Below are positions 45,434 through 57,867 of a stretch of DNA of 64,000 bases, one piece after another. The stretch spans positions 22,444,001-22,508,000 of the forward strand of contig OY540810.1 in NCBI GenBank assembly GCA_961205875.1, read 5' to 3'. Source of the DNA: Sialis fuliginosa (Eukaryota > Arthropoda > Insecta > Megaloptera > Sialidae). The translations under genes were made by a program, and so were the position numbers. Each line of letters begins with the position of its first letter. Position 1 is the first letter of the stretch. Under the pieces are notes generated by a model. That model was not told the DNA's origin, made no database searches, and saw only the letters and a list, made by a program, of their open reading frames with translations.

Positions 45434-45579
45434 GTTCACACGATGATGTAAACATCACGAAATAACACCTCGATCATGCGTTGTAAGCAGAACACCACCG
45501 CTACTTCCAAGAAGTTAACATCAGCTGATATCCGCAACGTAGCTTCCTTTTTGCGTGGGTGCAGGTGATGGTGTGAACC
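45434..45579. mobile_element. Short fold-back MITE
   Basis: The left end GGTTCACACGATGATG and the complement of the right end, GGTTCACACCATCACC, are inverted repeats with three mismatches in 16. The roughly 146-bp element is more G+C-rich than the flanks and non-coding. Its end resembles those of 19219 (TTCACACGGC) and 45704 (TTTACACAGC). The TSD is not clear. Confidence 0.55.
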
Positions 45580-45703
45580 TAGCCGATACTGATCGATCGG
45601 AATTCGATCCGATGTCATTCACTGATTCATCACATTATCATTGTTGACACTGGAAACCTTCGACTTGAAATATGCAGAGTTCGTAATAATATGTATCTAT
45701 CAC

Positions 45704-46259
45704 TGAGTACGTTTACACAGCGCCGTTATTCCGGTTTTAGTATAACCGATGTAGTTGAACCGTTTCAAATGGTGCTGTTTACACATACGAGAATAAGTGA
45801 CGTCAGCTGAAATTATAATTCCGATTTGAAATACGCTATAAGTTTGATGGTGTACCAACAAGAAATCTCAAAAATATTTCGTCTCTTTTATGTCCCACGA
45901 ATCACGTTTCTTTTATTTTCCATTTCTTTGTCTCAGGTGTTTTAACCATATTTTAACTGACAACGCCTTTTTTAATGTTAATGCGAAGTGCATTACGATG
46001 AAATCCCTATACTTCGTAGATACTTATATTTTTTTAGGTTGGCTAAATAGATTTAACTATGTCCATGCAGTTTACACGCATTTTTATTCCTGATCTATTC
46101 CGGTTTACTTATGCTATTCCTGTAGAGCAAGAGGAATAGCATAACTAAACCCGATTAGTTATGTCGGGTGTAAAGTGCCGTTTACACGGACTTTTACACC
46201 CGGTTTTATTACATCGATTATAGTTAAACCGGAATAACGGCGCTGTGTAAACGTACTCA
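45704..46259. mobile_element. Fold-back transposon with 35-bp perfect TIRs
   Basis: The left end TGAGTACGTTTACACAGCGC, continuing cgttattccggttt, is exactly inverted at the right end, aaaccggaataacg, GCGCTGTGTAAACGTACTCA. The match is perfect for about 35 bp and imperfect to about 60 bp. Further inside, motifs of the type 'gtttacacg' and 'ccggttta' recur in both orientations (46085-46210). No TSD was certain. An open frame of 67 codons lies in it but shows no domain. The intact TIR implies a young copy. Confidence 0.8.
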
Positions 46260-46299
46260 TAGTTAAATCTATAAACAAATCTTAAAACAAATTATGTCA

Positions 46300-48900
46300 C
46301 TTTGAATAAATAGTTTCCACTAAAAATTAATATTTTGCACTAAAAATGTATACCTTGCATTGAATGATCCCACTGATGTTTTGATATTTTTAATGTATTT
46401 TTTTGATGATTATTATTTATAACATATTTTTGATGATAATATATTTATTGTGATTTTTCTGATTTTCTACATTTATTTACATATGGTTGATACATAATTA
46501 ATGTAACTTTTATATTTATTATAGGTAGTACCTATTTAACTGTATTTATTATACAATAACATAATAATCTTTAGCGTTTCGAACATTAAAATTATGTTTT
46601 GTACAATAATATTTAAGTTCGTTTTAACCTTCTCATACATACTTTTTTTTAAAGATAAAAATTTGAAATTCCAAGTTTTTAGTTTTTTTTTTGTGGGAGT
46701 GGGGCATAACTCAAAACGAATAAATCCTCGCCTTTTAGTGATACTTACATAGCCCGGCTCCCCTTCAAAACGATTAAATGTTCGCCTTATGCATAATTAC
46801 TTAAATTTCCCTTCATATATTTTTAAAAAAATATTGGTTTTATTAATTACTATTAAATTTTTAGTGCAAAGAGTATTAAAATTTATGTTCGAATGTACAA
46901 AGTGCATAGTATATCAAATTTTTAATGGAATTATACATATATAACCTAAACTTTAATGGGGACCCCAAATATTTATTACTTTCGTAATGCGCCACTGAGA
47001 TAAAGGATATTTTAAATATTATCAGGGATTTATGTCAATGCTAGGTACATTATATAAAATTGATTTCGGGTAATAAAAAATTAAATAACTTTTGTCTCAA
47101 TTTTTTTACCTACAACGTATATCATTAATGATAATAAAAGTTATTTAATCTTCACATACTTTCTTTACCTTGTGTAGATTTAAGTAAATAATTTTTCTAT
47201 TAACATTTCTATGTAATATATACTTCTTCCAATTGTGCAACATTAGTAATCGAACCATGACTTAATCATAGCTATTAAGATTCCGCATTCATTCTACTTT
47301 ATAAAAAATAATTTTAAAAAGCAGCACCATGAATCAAATTGTGTTCTGAAGATTTATACACTTGTATATACACATTTTCCAAGGGCAGAAGCATCATTGT
47401 TTCATCACTGATGTTTTATGAAAACTATGTGATTTATACTTTTTGTATAATTGTTATATTGAGATATCAATAAAAAATAAATAAGTGACCTTAAAAAATA
47501 TGATTACCGCAATTTATAATTGAAATGAAACGAAATTATTTATGCCTAAGTTTGAAGCGATGATTATTTTTTAGCAATGATGTTTTTAGGTTAATATTAT
47601 CCTCGGAAAGCTATACACGTTTTGAATATTAATTTTAATTGTAATTTAAATCTTACTATGAAAGTCATTACATACGTATATTTCTTACTATGATAATTGT
47701 AATAGGTATATGTAAATGAAAATTAGTTTTAGTAATTAGGTTAATTATACTTAATAAATTGAATATTTTGCATTCTCTAATTAACTAACTAAATCTGCTA
47801 CTTTAACACATATTACACAAGTTATCAAATATTTTGTAATCTTTCAATCAATTCTAAGGTAGAAAAAAAATTATCAAATATTTTATCTAGTATTTTATCG
47901 AAGGAATATGATCAAATTTTTGTCAAAGATCTTTGATACATTTATTTGATAATGTAATAGCGGCGTTAATACCATACGCACGTGCGAGAAACTTCAAGAG
48001 AACTGTCATATTAGTTTGATACTTTATTTAAAAGTGCTTCTTAGCTTAATAATTTTGATAGTTGTTTAATACTACCGGACATTAGACTTGTTTTTGTTTT
48101 CTTTTATTTTTTTACAAACTTCGATATAGTACATTACAAATCAGTAGAAAGCCTTCAAAATCAATACGTCTGATCACTTTATCTAAATAATTAATAATTA
48201 TGTTAACATTATTCATATATTTAAAAAAAATCTATCGAATTGTAACACGTATGTTTCATACATAAACATTTCCATGTTGCGTAATTCACCTTTTGAACCG
48301 TGAAAAACAATTTCTATAAAATGTTAATTAATTAATAAAATAAATCTAAACTAAAACCTGTTTTTAAAATATTAATCGACCATTGTATAAAGTGAAAGAC
48401 AATAATATAATTCTTAATTATAGGTTTGTGTATTACAAATAATTCCAGTTCTTAAAAACAAATAGTATATTTAACACATGACCAAAAATAATCATGAATA
48501 AGCGTGCAGAAATCTAAGGCCGTATTAAACCAGCTGGAAAATTAAATATATTTCCCATATATCACGTTAAACCAATAAGTAAAAAAGTTGCTCGAGATTT
48601 TTCATTGCGATAAAACAAATAGGTATATGCCTTTATTCCATTGTAATTACGGCCATTTAATGTGAAATTAATAAGTCACGAAACGTAACATAACCTCTAT
48701 GTTACTTTATTTTTTATTACCTTTCTTATTATTTATGGAAGCAATAAATTTATTTTTTGTTTGATATGTATATTGTATACGGAATACGGATATTAGGAGT
48801 AGTTCACAGTAGCAATAATTGTCAACAGTAAAAGGTTTTATTGTTTTTTATTTCATAAAAGGCTTTATCATAATAAATATTCATTTTAAAAACATAGCCT
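46300..48900. other. Long A+T-rich stretch without recognised genes
   Basis: About 2.6 kb with no coding frame, RNA motif or paired terminal repeats that I can support. Confidence 0.45.
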
Positions 48901-48917
48901 GTAAAATAAGTATTAAT

Positions 48918-49080
48918 AATAATAATAATAATAACAATATTTATTCATGAAATCATATACATACAATGGTACAAAATACGTCAGAAGAAAAAAAGTGTAA
49001 TAATTATAGAAAACAAATAAAAATACAATTACTAAAATTCATCTAAAATTTGAAATTCTATCTTATAGGACACCGCACTT
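48918..49080 (-). mobile_element. LINE 3' tail remnant, (ATT)n
   Basis: On the minus strand, gatttcatgaataaatattg is followed by (ttatta)n at 48945-48918. This is the normal form of a CR1/Jockey-like LINE 3' UTR and simple-repeat tail, as at 45080-45113. No coding part is recognised upstream, so its right limit is approximate. Confidence 0.4.
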
Positions 49081-49329
49081 TTTCTAATCATGTAAAATAG
49101 GTCTCGATCGATTTTTAACTTCTCAACAGGAAGTTATTGTAATCGGTCTAAAAATCAAAATAAAAAATTTCAACATATTTTTATGTTTTAAGGTCACTAT
49201 AGCATATTTACACTATTTTCAAAAAGATCTATTACGTACGTGCGTGTCATTTTTACGTGCACGAAATCTTGCAAATAAAAAATGCTGTTGACTTCGAAGC
49301 GTTTTGATGTAAATATAATCTGAAAGAAA

Positions 49330-49385
49330 GGATTTTTCGAAATTCAACCCTTACGGGGGTAAAAGAAGGTGTAAAGATTTGTGTG
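49330..49385. repeat. Fragment related to the repeat at 37660-37740
   Basis: aaaggatttttcgaaattca and acccttacgggggtaaaaga parallel agaaggatttttgaaaattc and gatccctaggggggaaggt near 37685-37725. This is a shared dispersed repeat, possibly Helitron-derived. Confidence 0.4.
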
Positions 49386-49703
49386 GGTAATTTTTTTTTC
49401 ATAAATATATATTTTTAAAATATTCACCTAAATTATATGGAAACAATAAATTATTCAAAGTATTCAAGTATTGATAGTCATGTTGGGAAGTTGATTGTGT
49501 GGACCTAAAGGGTCTCACCTTACCCCCACGGCTTGTTTTTTTCAAATTTTTTACATAGTTACAAGTATTGCCAGGTAGATAAAACCTAAAAAAACATTTT
49601 TTCGAACTGTCCAAATGATATACTCGTATGTACGTAGATACAAATAACGTTTTATGCAATAATTTCAGATTTGTATCGAAAATAAACAAAATTTTCACGA
49701 CAG

Positions 49704-49779
49704 CAGTATCAGGCTAGGAGGAAGGGGGGCGGGGGCATAATATTCCGCCCGAACCACAACCTTCCTCAGCCCGCCACTG
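49704..49779. mobile_element. Very short hAT-like element (76 bp)
   Basis: The left end CAGTATCAGGCTAGGAGGAA and the complement of the right end, CAGTGGCGGGCTGAGGAAGG, are imperfect inverted repeats, with G/C-rich sequence between them. Without a TSD, this is an internally deleted element or two abutting ends. Confidence 0.45.
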
Positions 49780-49789
49780 TGATCCGAAA

Positions 49790-50520
49790 TCTAAATTTAT
49801 TGCACACACGCATTTCAATTTTAAATTATCAATATAATCTAGAAATATAAAAATGTAAATATATCCATACCCACGATACTAATAAAATTTTCTTTACAAA
49901 TTAACAATAATTTCTACCTCCGCCTTGACCATGATATTTGCCCAGCATATGTTTACAAATATTCATTATTAGTAAAGCTCCATTCATACTAAAATTAAAT
50001 TATAATTGAAAAGTTCGTGAACCAGTTAAATGAATCATCGACTGATTTAAACTACTTAGTTTAAAATTTAATTGTGTTTATATTATTAACTATCTATATG
50101 ATAATGTCATGAACCGGTTATTTGACTTTTCATAGTAATCGATTTTTTCTTGTTACATAGAAAAATGCTTTCAGTTTTATTCCATTTATATATATGTATT
50201 TTACAAAAGTTTGTAATATTTTTCCTTGAAAATAATAATTAGGAAATGTTAATACTTATATTAAGAGCAAGAAAGTGAATAAAGAACCATATTTAGTATC
50301 ATAGCCATAAATCGATAATATATTAATCATTAATTTTTATATTATACATCAATAAATTAGTAATAAGGGTGTAAAAGGTTCCGGAATATATTGTTTTCTA
50401 ATCGTATATGCACTGATGTATCAACCCACACAAAGCTCATTTCGAGATATCAACATTTTTGGTGCACACAAAGAAAAATACTGTAATGTAATTTGTGATT
50501 TTATTGCATTTATTTTTATT
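49790..50520. other. A+T-rich stretch, no feature seen
   Basis: Nothing beyond A+T-rich DNA is apparent. Confidence 0.45.
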
Positions 50521-50527
50521 GTTTTTT

Positions 50528-50983
50528 AGAGTTCCGGAGAAAACTAGGAAGCCTTATAATTTCGCTCTCTTCGTCCGTCTGTTTGTCTGTCTGTCTATAT
50601 AAATTTTATACCGATTAAAATGTTTGGTATACGTATATGATGATATTTTTGAAAAAAACATTTTTTGGACTGAAAAGTATATTAAAAAAAAATTGTTCAC
50701 TTAATCCGTTGAGTGGAGTGTCTGTAGATAGGTCTCCTAAAATGCAACAAAATATTTCTTAAGACCTTTTGGCTTTAAACCTTCAATCACGAAATATATG
50801 CTTTTAAATGTCGTTATCAGAGCGTCCCCCCCACCTAATTTCTAAACTATCAATTCAAAAAATCTGAAAAAATTCCAAAATGTAGCTTTTAATTAGTACT
50901 TTCAATGATAATTATAACATAGTTTATGAAAATTTTTTAAATAAGTATTTTTTATAAATCGTAGTGAGTGACTACGGAACCCT
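50528..50983 (+). repeat. GGTTCCGTAG-end repeat family D, copy 2
   Basis: The left end agagttccggag and right end ctacggaaccct are a decayed inverted repeat. The interior matches the outer and inner parts of 25509-27467 in the same order, without the LINE and without the tandem duplication. It therefore shows the uninterrupted form of the family (about 456 bp). Non-coding. Confidence 0.65.
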
Positions 50984-51692
50984 ATATCATGTGCGTGCCC
51001 AATACGTGCTTGGCCGTTTTGTTTATATAGGTAGGTACAGTCGCCTGCAGAACTCGTCTGGCACCCTAAAGGTTAGAATCGCTTACAACAGATTCCAAAT
51101 TTAAAGACAAACATGATCGGTTATCTTTTTCTATCAAGTTTAATATATTTAAATACTAAAATTCGGAATATCAAATATTTATTGCCACAAAATTTACGTA
51201 TACAATTTTCAATAAACTACATAATAATTTATTTGCACAAATATATATGAGTACTAAAACGAAGAGTAGTTCTTTATCTAGCAAATGAATTTCAAAATAT
51301 CTGTCTTTGTTTGATACATGGAGAAATGATTTAAATATTATAATAATCAAATGGGAGGAGCCTACTAAGTTTGTGATAAACGAAAATGAATACAAACTGC
51401 AAGACCATTAATGCAGGTGACTGTACATATGTAGGTAATTATTTTCTCTTCAACCAAGTCGCAAAGATTTTTTTCCCCCCAAAAGTGTACAATTTTCAAA
51501 AAGCTGTTACTTTTGTAAAAATGATCATAATAAATTTTGTTTAAAGAAAATTAATGTATGAAATCTCTAGTTTAAACTGTTTTTTAATATACATCTTAAT
51601 AAATTACGGGCCAATAAAAGGTGCGCCGTAAAATTTTAAAATGTTTTACAACGTTAAGTGTAAAAATTATGAGTTAGTGAAGTTTTCAGTTA

Positions 51693-52000
51693 TTCGTCGT
51701 TTATTGATATAGTACAATTTTTCAGGAAATTTTACGCCACCCAGTTAGGTAAAATAAATGGCCAGTGCCTATGTACAATACATAAGTTATTTTTATAAAA
51801 AAGTAATAGGGGTCAAATTCGTCGTTTATTAATATTGTACAATTTTTCAGAAAATTGTAACCCCCAACCCCCCCACCCCCTACAACCATTGTACCACCAT
51901 AGATTAAACACTAATAATGTTTATATCTTGCCCCCCCCCCCCCCCTTAAGTAAAATAAATAGCCAATACGTTAGCTATTTACATATCATTTAAAAAAGTA
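51693..52000. repeat. Two imperfect tandem units with a long C run
   Basis: ttcgtcgtttattgatatag, tacaatttttcaggaaa, gtaaaataaatggccagtgc and aaaaagtaataggggt recur in order from 51819: ttcgtcgtttattaatattg, tacaatttttcagaaaa, gtaaaataaatagccaatac and aaaaagtaataggggt. The period is about 126 bp. The second unit is longer because of C-rich insertions, including a 15-base C run (51931-51945). Confidence 0.7.
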
Positions 52001-52029
52001 ATAGGGGTAATGGGGTAAATAATAATTCA

Positions 52030-53640
52030 ATAGGTGTTATATAAACTGCAGGCTTGTTTATAATGTTTGCAAATGAAATATAGAAAGTTTACTAAATACA
52101 CGTGCACTATTTGTATGCATTGTTTCGTGACGTGTTGTAATGCAATGAAAACATCACAGTTAAGGATTAGAATTAATAATTAACTTAATAAAGTAGCCGC
52201 CAATTCATCCAAGTAATTATTAAGAAACAATCACAAACCGTTACAAAGGCGGATCTTCGCACAGGTGCATAAGACATTTTCATTTTAATAACCATACAGT
52301 CTAACAATAAGTTATTTTCTGATGTTTCGTATTTGAAATCAGTAGTTAGTATAACTATTGGGGTAATTGTAGGTACTTCTAATGAATTATTTTTCAAAAT
52401 AAAAGCAATTGTACATAAATCCTTTTATTGAAAATTATTTCACTATTTTTAAGTACTTAAATATATTTAAGTAGTTTTGTAGAAGTATTTAATAAGAGTA
52501 CTTAAGTTTAATTTTTGTATTAAGTTAGTGCACAAATACATACATACGTCTTTTTGAAAATATGTTTGTACTTACTTGTGTTTTGTACAGTAATTGTACT
52601 TGTTCTTAAGAAAAAAATAATTATACTGATACTTACGTATACATTACACCCTCAAAATTTAAATTTTAAATACTAATTAATACGTCACTAATTCATGTTG
52701 CCTTGGAAACAAATGCAACTAAATTCAAATTGCCAAACAAATTAGTTATTTTACGAATGTGTACTCTTTGACATTGGGACATTTAATTAGAAAATTAATA
52801 TTTATAATACAAAGGTAAGTTTTATTTCTGACAAATCCCATTGAAATTTTTCATATATTAAAAATTATTTAAAAAGATATTAAACAAGATCATGTATGGT
52901 TCTCCATACCGATATTTTAATATAAATTACTTATTATCCGAAATATAACATTTTTAATTAAGGTGGGCTTATTTGCCTCCATGATCTTATTCTCAGTATG
53001 TGTTATTATTAAATTAAAATTAAAATAATGAATTCATAAAGAACAACGCAAATAAAATAGTACTATCGATATAAGAAAAGCTTGTATGCTAATAAGTATT
53101 TAAATATAAATATAACCTTTCAATTTAAAAAAAAAATCTTCTAGCATTAAAAAATCAATTAAAAAAACTCCATAATCTTTCTTACTGGAGAACTGTAAGC
53201 TTGACATTCAAATAAGATTAAAATTACTATTACCAACAATGAAAGATTAAATCTCCAATTATATTACTAAGAAAACATACTATATACAGGATGACAAAAA
53301 ATTCGTAGCATATAAATCAATTACAAAATTAGAAAACATGGTTAAATCTATACTTTCAGTAGAGATCATATCTATTTATATGTAGGTAAGGGTAGGTATC
53401 TAATTAGTTATACATAGGTATCTTATACTGCAACTGTCCAATTAGTAATAATGAGCCATTTTGAATGAAAACTCTAATTATAAGTAAAAATACTGGTTGT
53501 ACATATATATTTCTTTCAATTAGGTATTTTAGTTTATTCGTTACTGAAAGACCGACTTTTAACAAAGTTTTTCACAAAATTATCGATTTTACTTCCATCT
53601 TCTGAAAGAAATGGAAGTATTGTTTGTTATTGTAATAAAT
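52030..53640. other. A+T-rich stretch, no feature seen
   Basis: No recognisable coding frame or terminal repeats. tatacaggatgacaaaaaat at 53282 may be a lone repeat end. Confidence 0.45.
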
Positions 53641-53648
53641 GTAATGTA

Positions 53649-54124
53649 CACTTAGGGAAAAAATTAAAGGACCACCTAAATTTTTCGAAAAAATTGCTCA
53701 TTTTCAAAGTAATAGAACAAATATGATCCTTTTTTTACTTATAGGGTATGAAAATTGAAGGAAATTTTATCTTCTTTTCGAATTCAGGGGTATTTTTGTG
53801 TTATTAAACTTTTTGACCAAACCGCGGTTTAATAAAAAATTAAAAAATTGATTTTTTTTGCAATTTTGAAAGTTACACACGGGGATGTTTAATTTTTTCC
53901 AAAATTTCAAGATAACCATTTTTTAGGAAATTTTCTCAGCTTTAAACCACTATTATAAATTTGTTTTAGCATTTTTTGGTGTTGTGATATTCGAGTTTGA
54001 ATGAAAAAGATACCAAAAAGTTTTAAACGACCATAAAGAGCCTAATTTTGGTTGCACAGAAAAGAAAAAAAATGAGCAATTTTTTCGAAAAATTTAAGTG
54101 GTCCTTTAATTTTTTCCGTGACTG
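53649..54124. mobile_element. Tc1/mariner-like MITE, TIRs about 55 bp
   Basis: Just inside the ends, aaaaaattaaaggaccac and aaatttttcgaaaaaattgc are repeated inverted at the right end. The terminal bases are CACTTAGGG on the left and the complement CAGTCACGG on the right. TA flanks both ends (53647-53648, 54125-54126). 'CAGT-ACGGAAAAAATTAAAGGACCA' style ends are typical of Tc1/mariner elements. The interior is A+T-rich and non-coding. Confidence 0.8.
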
Positions 54125-54199
54125 TATAAAAACATTACATATATCGCTATGCATTTTCAAACCAGAGCTTATTCTTTTTTTACACAGTTTGAAATATTC

Positions 54200-54880
54200 A
54201 AACTACCACATTAAGTACAAATAGCAATAAAGAAAAGACGAATAACAAAATAACAACTATAAAACAAAAACACAACAATTGAAAACGACTATTTAATTAA
54301 CTGTTGTTAAATATTATTATGTACAATAGATTACTTGATACAAAGAAATTGTCCTTTATTTTATTGTCATTAAATATAATTACAACTATACAAGCTTCGT
54401 TTAAAGCAATTTTTACATTATTTGAATGACATCTTTATTTCAACCTTGAACTTAATTTGTTCAAATAATGCATTGTAATTTTACATTTAATAGAAAAATC
54501 TGGTAAGCCAGCACTTTATTTTTTGTATATTAACTGCATAGTTCTTATTGAATAAACATCATCAAAGGTCCTTCTTAAAATATATGTATATACCTCTTAA
54601 TTGATGTTGCATGTACATCGTACAACTCTAATATGTTTTTATTTGTTTATTTATTTATTTATTTATTTTAAATACTTAATTTTAGCTTCCTGTGTCATGA
54701 CAGTTCCATACACAATGATTAGAGTTATTTATTTTATCATTAATGTATGAACACAGCCAAAGTAGAATAGTAGTAAATTTTGCATATGTATAGTATATAA
54801 TAGATACTTGATTTTTTTCCACAATAATGCCGAAAAATGCTGAAAATAATTATTTTCTATTCAAATGAAAAATTTATCGC
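54200..54880. other. No gene; (TTTA)n microsatellite
   Basis: A+T-rich DNA with a (ttta)n run at about 54643-54670. Nothing else was recognised. Confidence 0.45.
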
Positions 54881-54884
54881 CATA

Positions 54885-55020
54885 ATGCTCATTTGACATC
54901 ACTTAACAAACTGAAACGAACCAATAGCAATTCATTATTTTGTCTTGTAACATATTTTCTGACGTCATACCATTGACAGATGTGGTCGTCGCATTTATAA
55001 TCACGTGACAAATAGGTTAA
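54885..55020. promoter_or_regulatory. Enhancer- or promoter-like motif cluster
   Basis: Contains ctgacgtcat (full CRE), atcacgtgac (E-box), aaccaatag (CCAAT) and gtggtcgtcgcat in 130 bp of otherwise non-repetitive DNA. No transcript is evident. The regulatory role is an inference. Confidence 0.25.
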
Positions 55021-55029
55021 AAATTAAAA

Positions 55030-56450
55030 AAATTAATTAGGTCTATAAAAAAGTATGAAAAAAATTCTTGAAAATGATTAGTTTGTCATAGAAAATATTA
55101 TAAATATTTATTACGATTTTTTAGAAATTTTTATGCAAAATTACGAAATTAAATGTCGAGTGACTTAACTCTCGCTATGAACTGAATATTTAATACTATG
55201 AAAGCTAAAGAATAATGCTGTGTTAAGAAACGATTAAAATATTGTTAAGTATACCTAAAATTTTCGTACTTCGCATCGCAAAATATTTGTATTCAAATGA
55301 TGAAAGTAATATTAAATTCACTTTGATTTGTTTTGCAACATTTCGGTATGTGAGAAAACCCGCTTTGAAATATTAATAAAAACTCACTCCCTGGCATTCG
55401 GTCAAATCAATACTTGAGATATTGATACTGTTCCAAGAAATACACGTACGTTAGAATTAGTGCTCATGTAATTACTTACACGGATACTGTATATAAACTC
55501 TCTACAGGTGTGCTTGAAGATTTAGAGTATTTTCTTTGAAAAAAATATGAATCATACATGTATGAAAGGTGTGAAATTAACTCTTTTTTTTAATTCGTTT
55601 TTTATTTTTTGGGTCGTATTGTATTTTTATATCAAGCACTTTCAAATGAGGTTTCAAACCTATCGTACAGTTCTCTTGAAGTTTCATGAAGTGTTTGACA
55701 ATTTTCGGGCATGCGTTGTAGGTAAACAGTAGTTAAAACAGTAGCGATATTATGAAAATTACTTTGTACGGTCAGAGTCGCTAACTGTGTTACAATAACT
55801 TGAAGTACCACTGCTCTAAATTCCATAGCTAATCCATAGATACTATTACAGAATTAATAGCCCATTTGAAAGGGCTTGCTAGCTAGCAAATTTGTTAACT
55901 CCTTTATAATACCAGACAGAGGACTTTAACACACTTGCCAGAATCGTATAAACAAATTTTTGGTACACCCATTTTCCCCTTAAAAAGCACAAAAAACTAA
56001 AAAAAAATGTATAAATCAGGTGTATTCATTATTGGTCTACCATTAACTATAATAATGCCAAATCTTAACTTTCTAGATCAAATGACTCAGTTGGTAGAAT
56101 GATATAACAGACAGACACAGTGTTGATTCTTTAATTTAAAAAATGCATCAAAATATGTATTACTACTACCTAATTATCTTTTTTTATTATTACTTTCGTT
56201 AAAAATTTTATTACAATTCGATAACCATAAAAAAGTAGAAAGCTTCCATTATTACTTCTAGTTAAAAGTTGTGTCTTCTTACAATTTGTTATTACAAAAA
56301 TTCTAATGGTATTCGAATATACATAGATATTTTACTTGTCATACATTAACATAGATGTTTTCTAATCAATCATTAATATTAATATTAAACCAATAGACAA
56401 TTAGTTACCACTATGCTGAGTACGTTTTTTTGTAGCGTCTTTTATAATTA
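55030..56450. other. No gene; a probable repeat fragment
   Basis: At 55965-56130, acacccattttccccttaaa, aagcacaaaaaactaaaaa and gaatgatataacagacagac resemble the text at 24470-24640, so a shared dispersed repeat is likely. Otherwise this is A+T-rich. The overlapping open frames at 55547-55826 show no family. Confidence 0.35.
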
Positions 56451-56454
56451 TATT

Positions 56455-56590
56455 CTGACACCACATTTTAACATCAGATAAGTCACCTGACCGGTGAGTA
56501 GCGGTATTTATTCAGAGAGCCATTATTGACGCCTTCAGCATCGTTTTGCTAATGCACGACTAATATAAGTCATAGCTTTATCATAAACTA
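56455..56590. promoter_or_regulatory. Non-repetitive stretch with GATA/E-box motifs
   Basis: atcagataagtcacctgacc (GATA site and E-box) followed by ggtgagtagcggtatttatt, cattattgacgccttcagca and tgctaatgcacgac. The texture differs from the flanking A+T-rich DNA and no second copy is seen. A regulatory role is inferred only. Confidence 0.2.
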
Positions 56591-56599
56591 TCTAACGAA

Positions 56600-57485
56600 T
56601 AGATTAAATATCAATTTTTTACACTTGCAATAATTTTATAAAATTTAATTTAGATAAAATACAGATTACCGCGGAAGTCTTAAAGCTTACACATGATAAA
56701 TGTGTCCCGGATAGGTAAAAAGAACGTATTATCTGATATACTGAAAGTAGAAAGAAAGGAAATAAGTTTTGAAAATGCAAAAATTATGATACGTCTAAAC
56801 TCTAAATGTTTACGTTTGATTCAAATCGGTCGGGACCTATTTTATATAAAAAAATTGCGACGTCCTTTTAAATGTAAAAGTATCGTACTGTAAAAAATCG
56901 AAACGTCTGGTTACTTTCGAATACTAAATAGTTAATACATATACATCCGCTGTACTTATTTAAGAACTTCAGAAATGAAATTTCTAACTACTATTCACTA
57001 ATATTTTTAGAGTTCGCTTAAAATTCTATCGATATTCTTTGTCAGAGGGACTCTTCTTTTAAAACACATATTTTAATCGAGAAAAGTACTCTATTTTACA
57101 AATTAACAATAAAACATTTTGTTTGGAACTAATCAAATTAGTTTTTATAAAATAAAAAATACGAATATGACTGCGTTATCTATAGATATGATAAAGTATT
57201 TTTCTTGGAAATTATTAATTTTATTGATAATATCAGAACTAAAGTCAATCAATATCATTTGTGATTAATGTTAAAATTATTTAAACAGAAAACTTTTATA
57301 TTCATTAGTTCACAAAAACAATGAAGAAGAATATATACATAGATATACAAAACCCAAAATCGTAAAATTCAATATTTAAAAGTTCTACAATTATTTTACA
57401 TAATTATTTATGAATGTTAAATAAATCATTTTTTCACTTATAAAGTACGTTTTTCATATTTTTTAATAATCAAGAAAAAACTTAC
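56600..57485. other. A+T-rich stretch, no feature seen
   Basis: The 66-codon frame at 56693-56893 (MINVSRIGKKNVLSDI...) has no recognisable domain and no strong coding signal. Confidence 0.4.
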
Positions 57486-57490
57486 ATATA

Positions 57491-57840
57491 CAGCCGACTC
57501 TCGGTAATTTGAAACTCAAAGGACTAGAGAAAAAGTTCAAATTACCGAGAGTTCATAATAATAAGAGTTCGAATAACCAAGAGGAAGCTAGAAAAAAATT
57601 CAAATAAACAAGAGTTTGACTAAAAGTACGTACATATATGTATATGTACATTAGTACAACGTGGTCTTTATTTAAAAAGTAATACAATAGAGAGTTGGCG
57701 AGTAAAATGCCGTTATTACAACTTCAAATTACCAAGGGGATATGATACAGTGATTTTTTTCAATTTATCGAATGTTTTTCAAGGGGCCAGAAAAAAATTT
57801 CAAATTATTGAGAGATTCAAGTCCTTATGAAAATAATAGA
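57491..57840. mobile_element. Pogo-like repeat remnant with TCTCGGTAATTTGAA motif
   Basis: CAGCCGACTCTCGGTAATTT directly after TA (57489-57490) has the form of a pogo/Tigger-type terminus. Its inverse, ttcaaattaccgagag, follows at 57536-57552, making a tight hairpin. Related pieces (attcaaataaacaagagttt, acttcaaattaccaagggg, tttcaaattattgagagatt) recur to 57810. It appears to be several overlapping, decayed ends. The right limit is approximate. Confidence 0.45.
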
Positions 57841-57867
57841 CACTAATTTATCATATTCGAAATAGTA

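Noticed and set aside
55547-55826. Two opposing frames of about 60 codons
   Set aside because: Mutual shadows with no domain; no splice or start evidence.
56085-56130. gactcagttggtagaatgat as a tRNA A box
   Set aside because: No B box follows at a proper distance; the stretch belongs to a dispersed repeat also seen near 24470.
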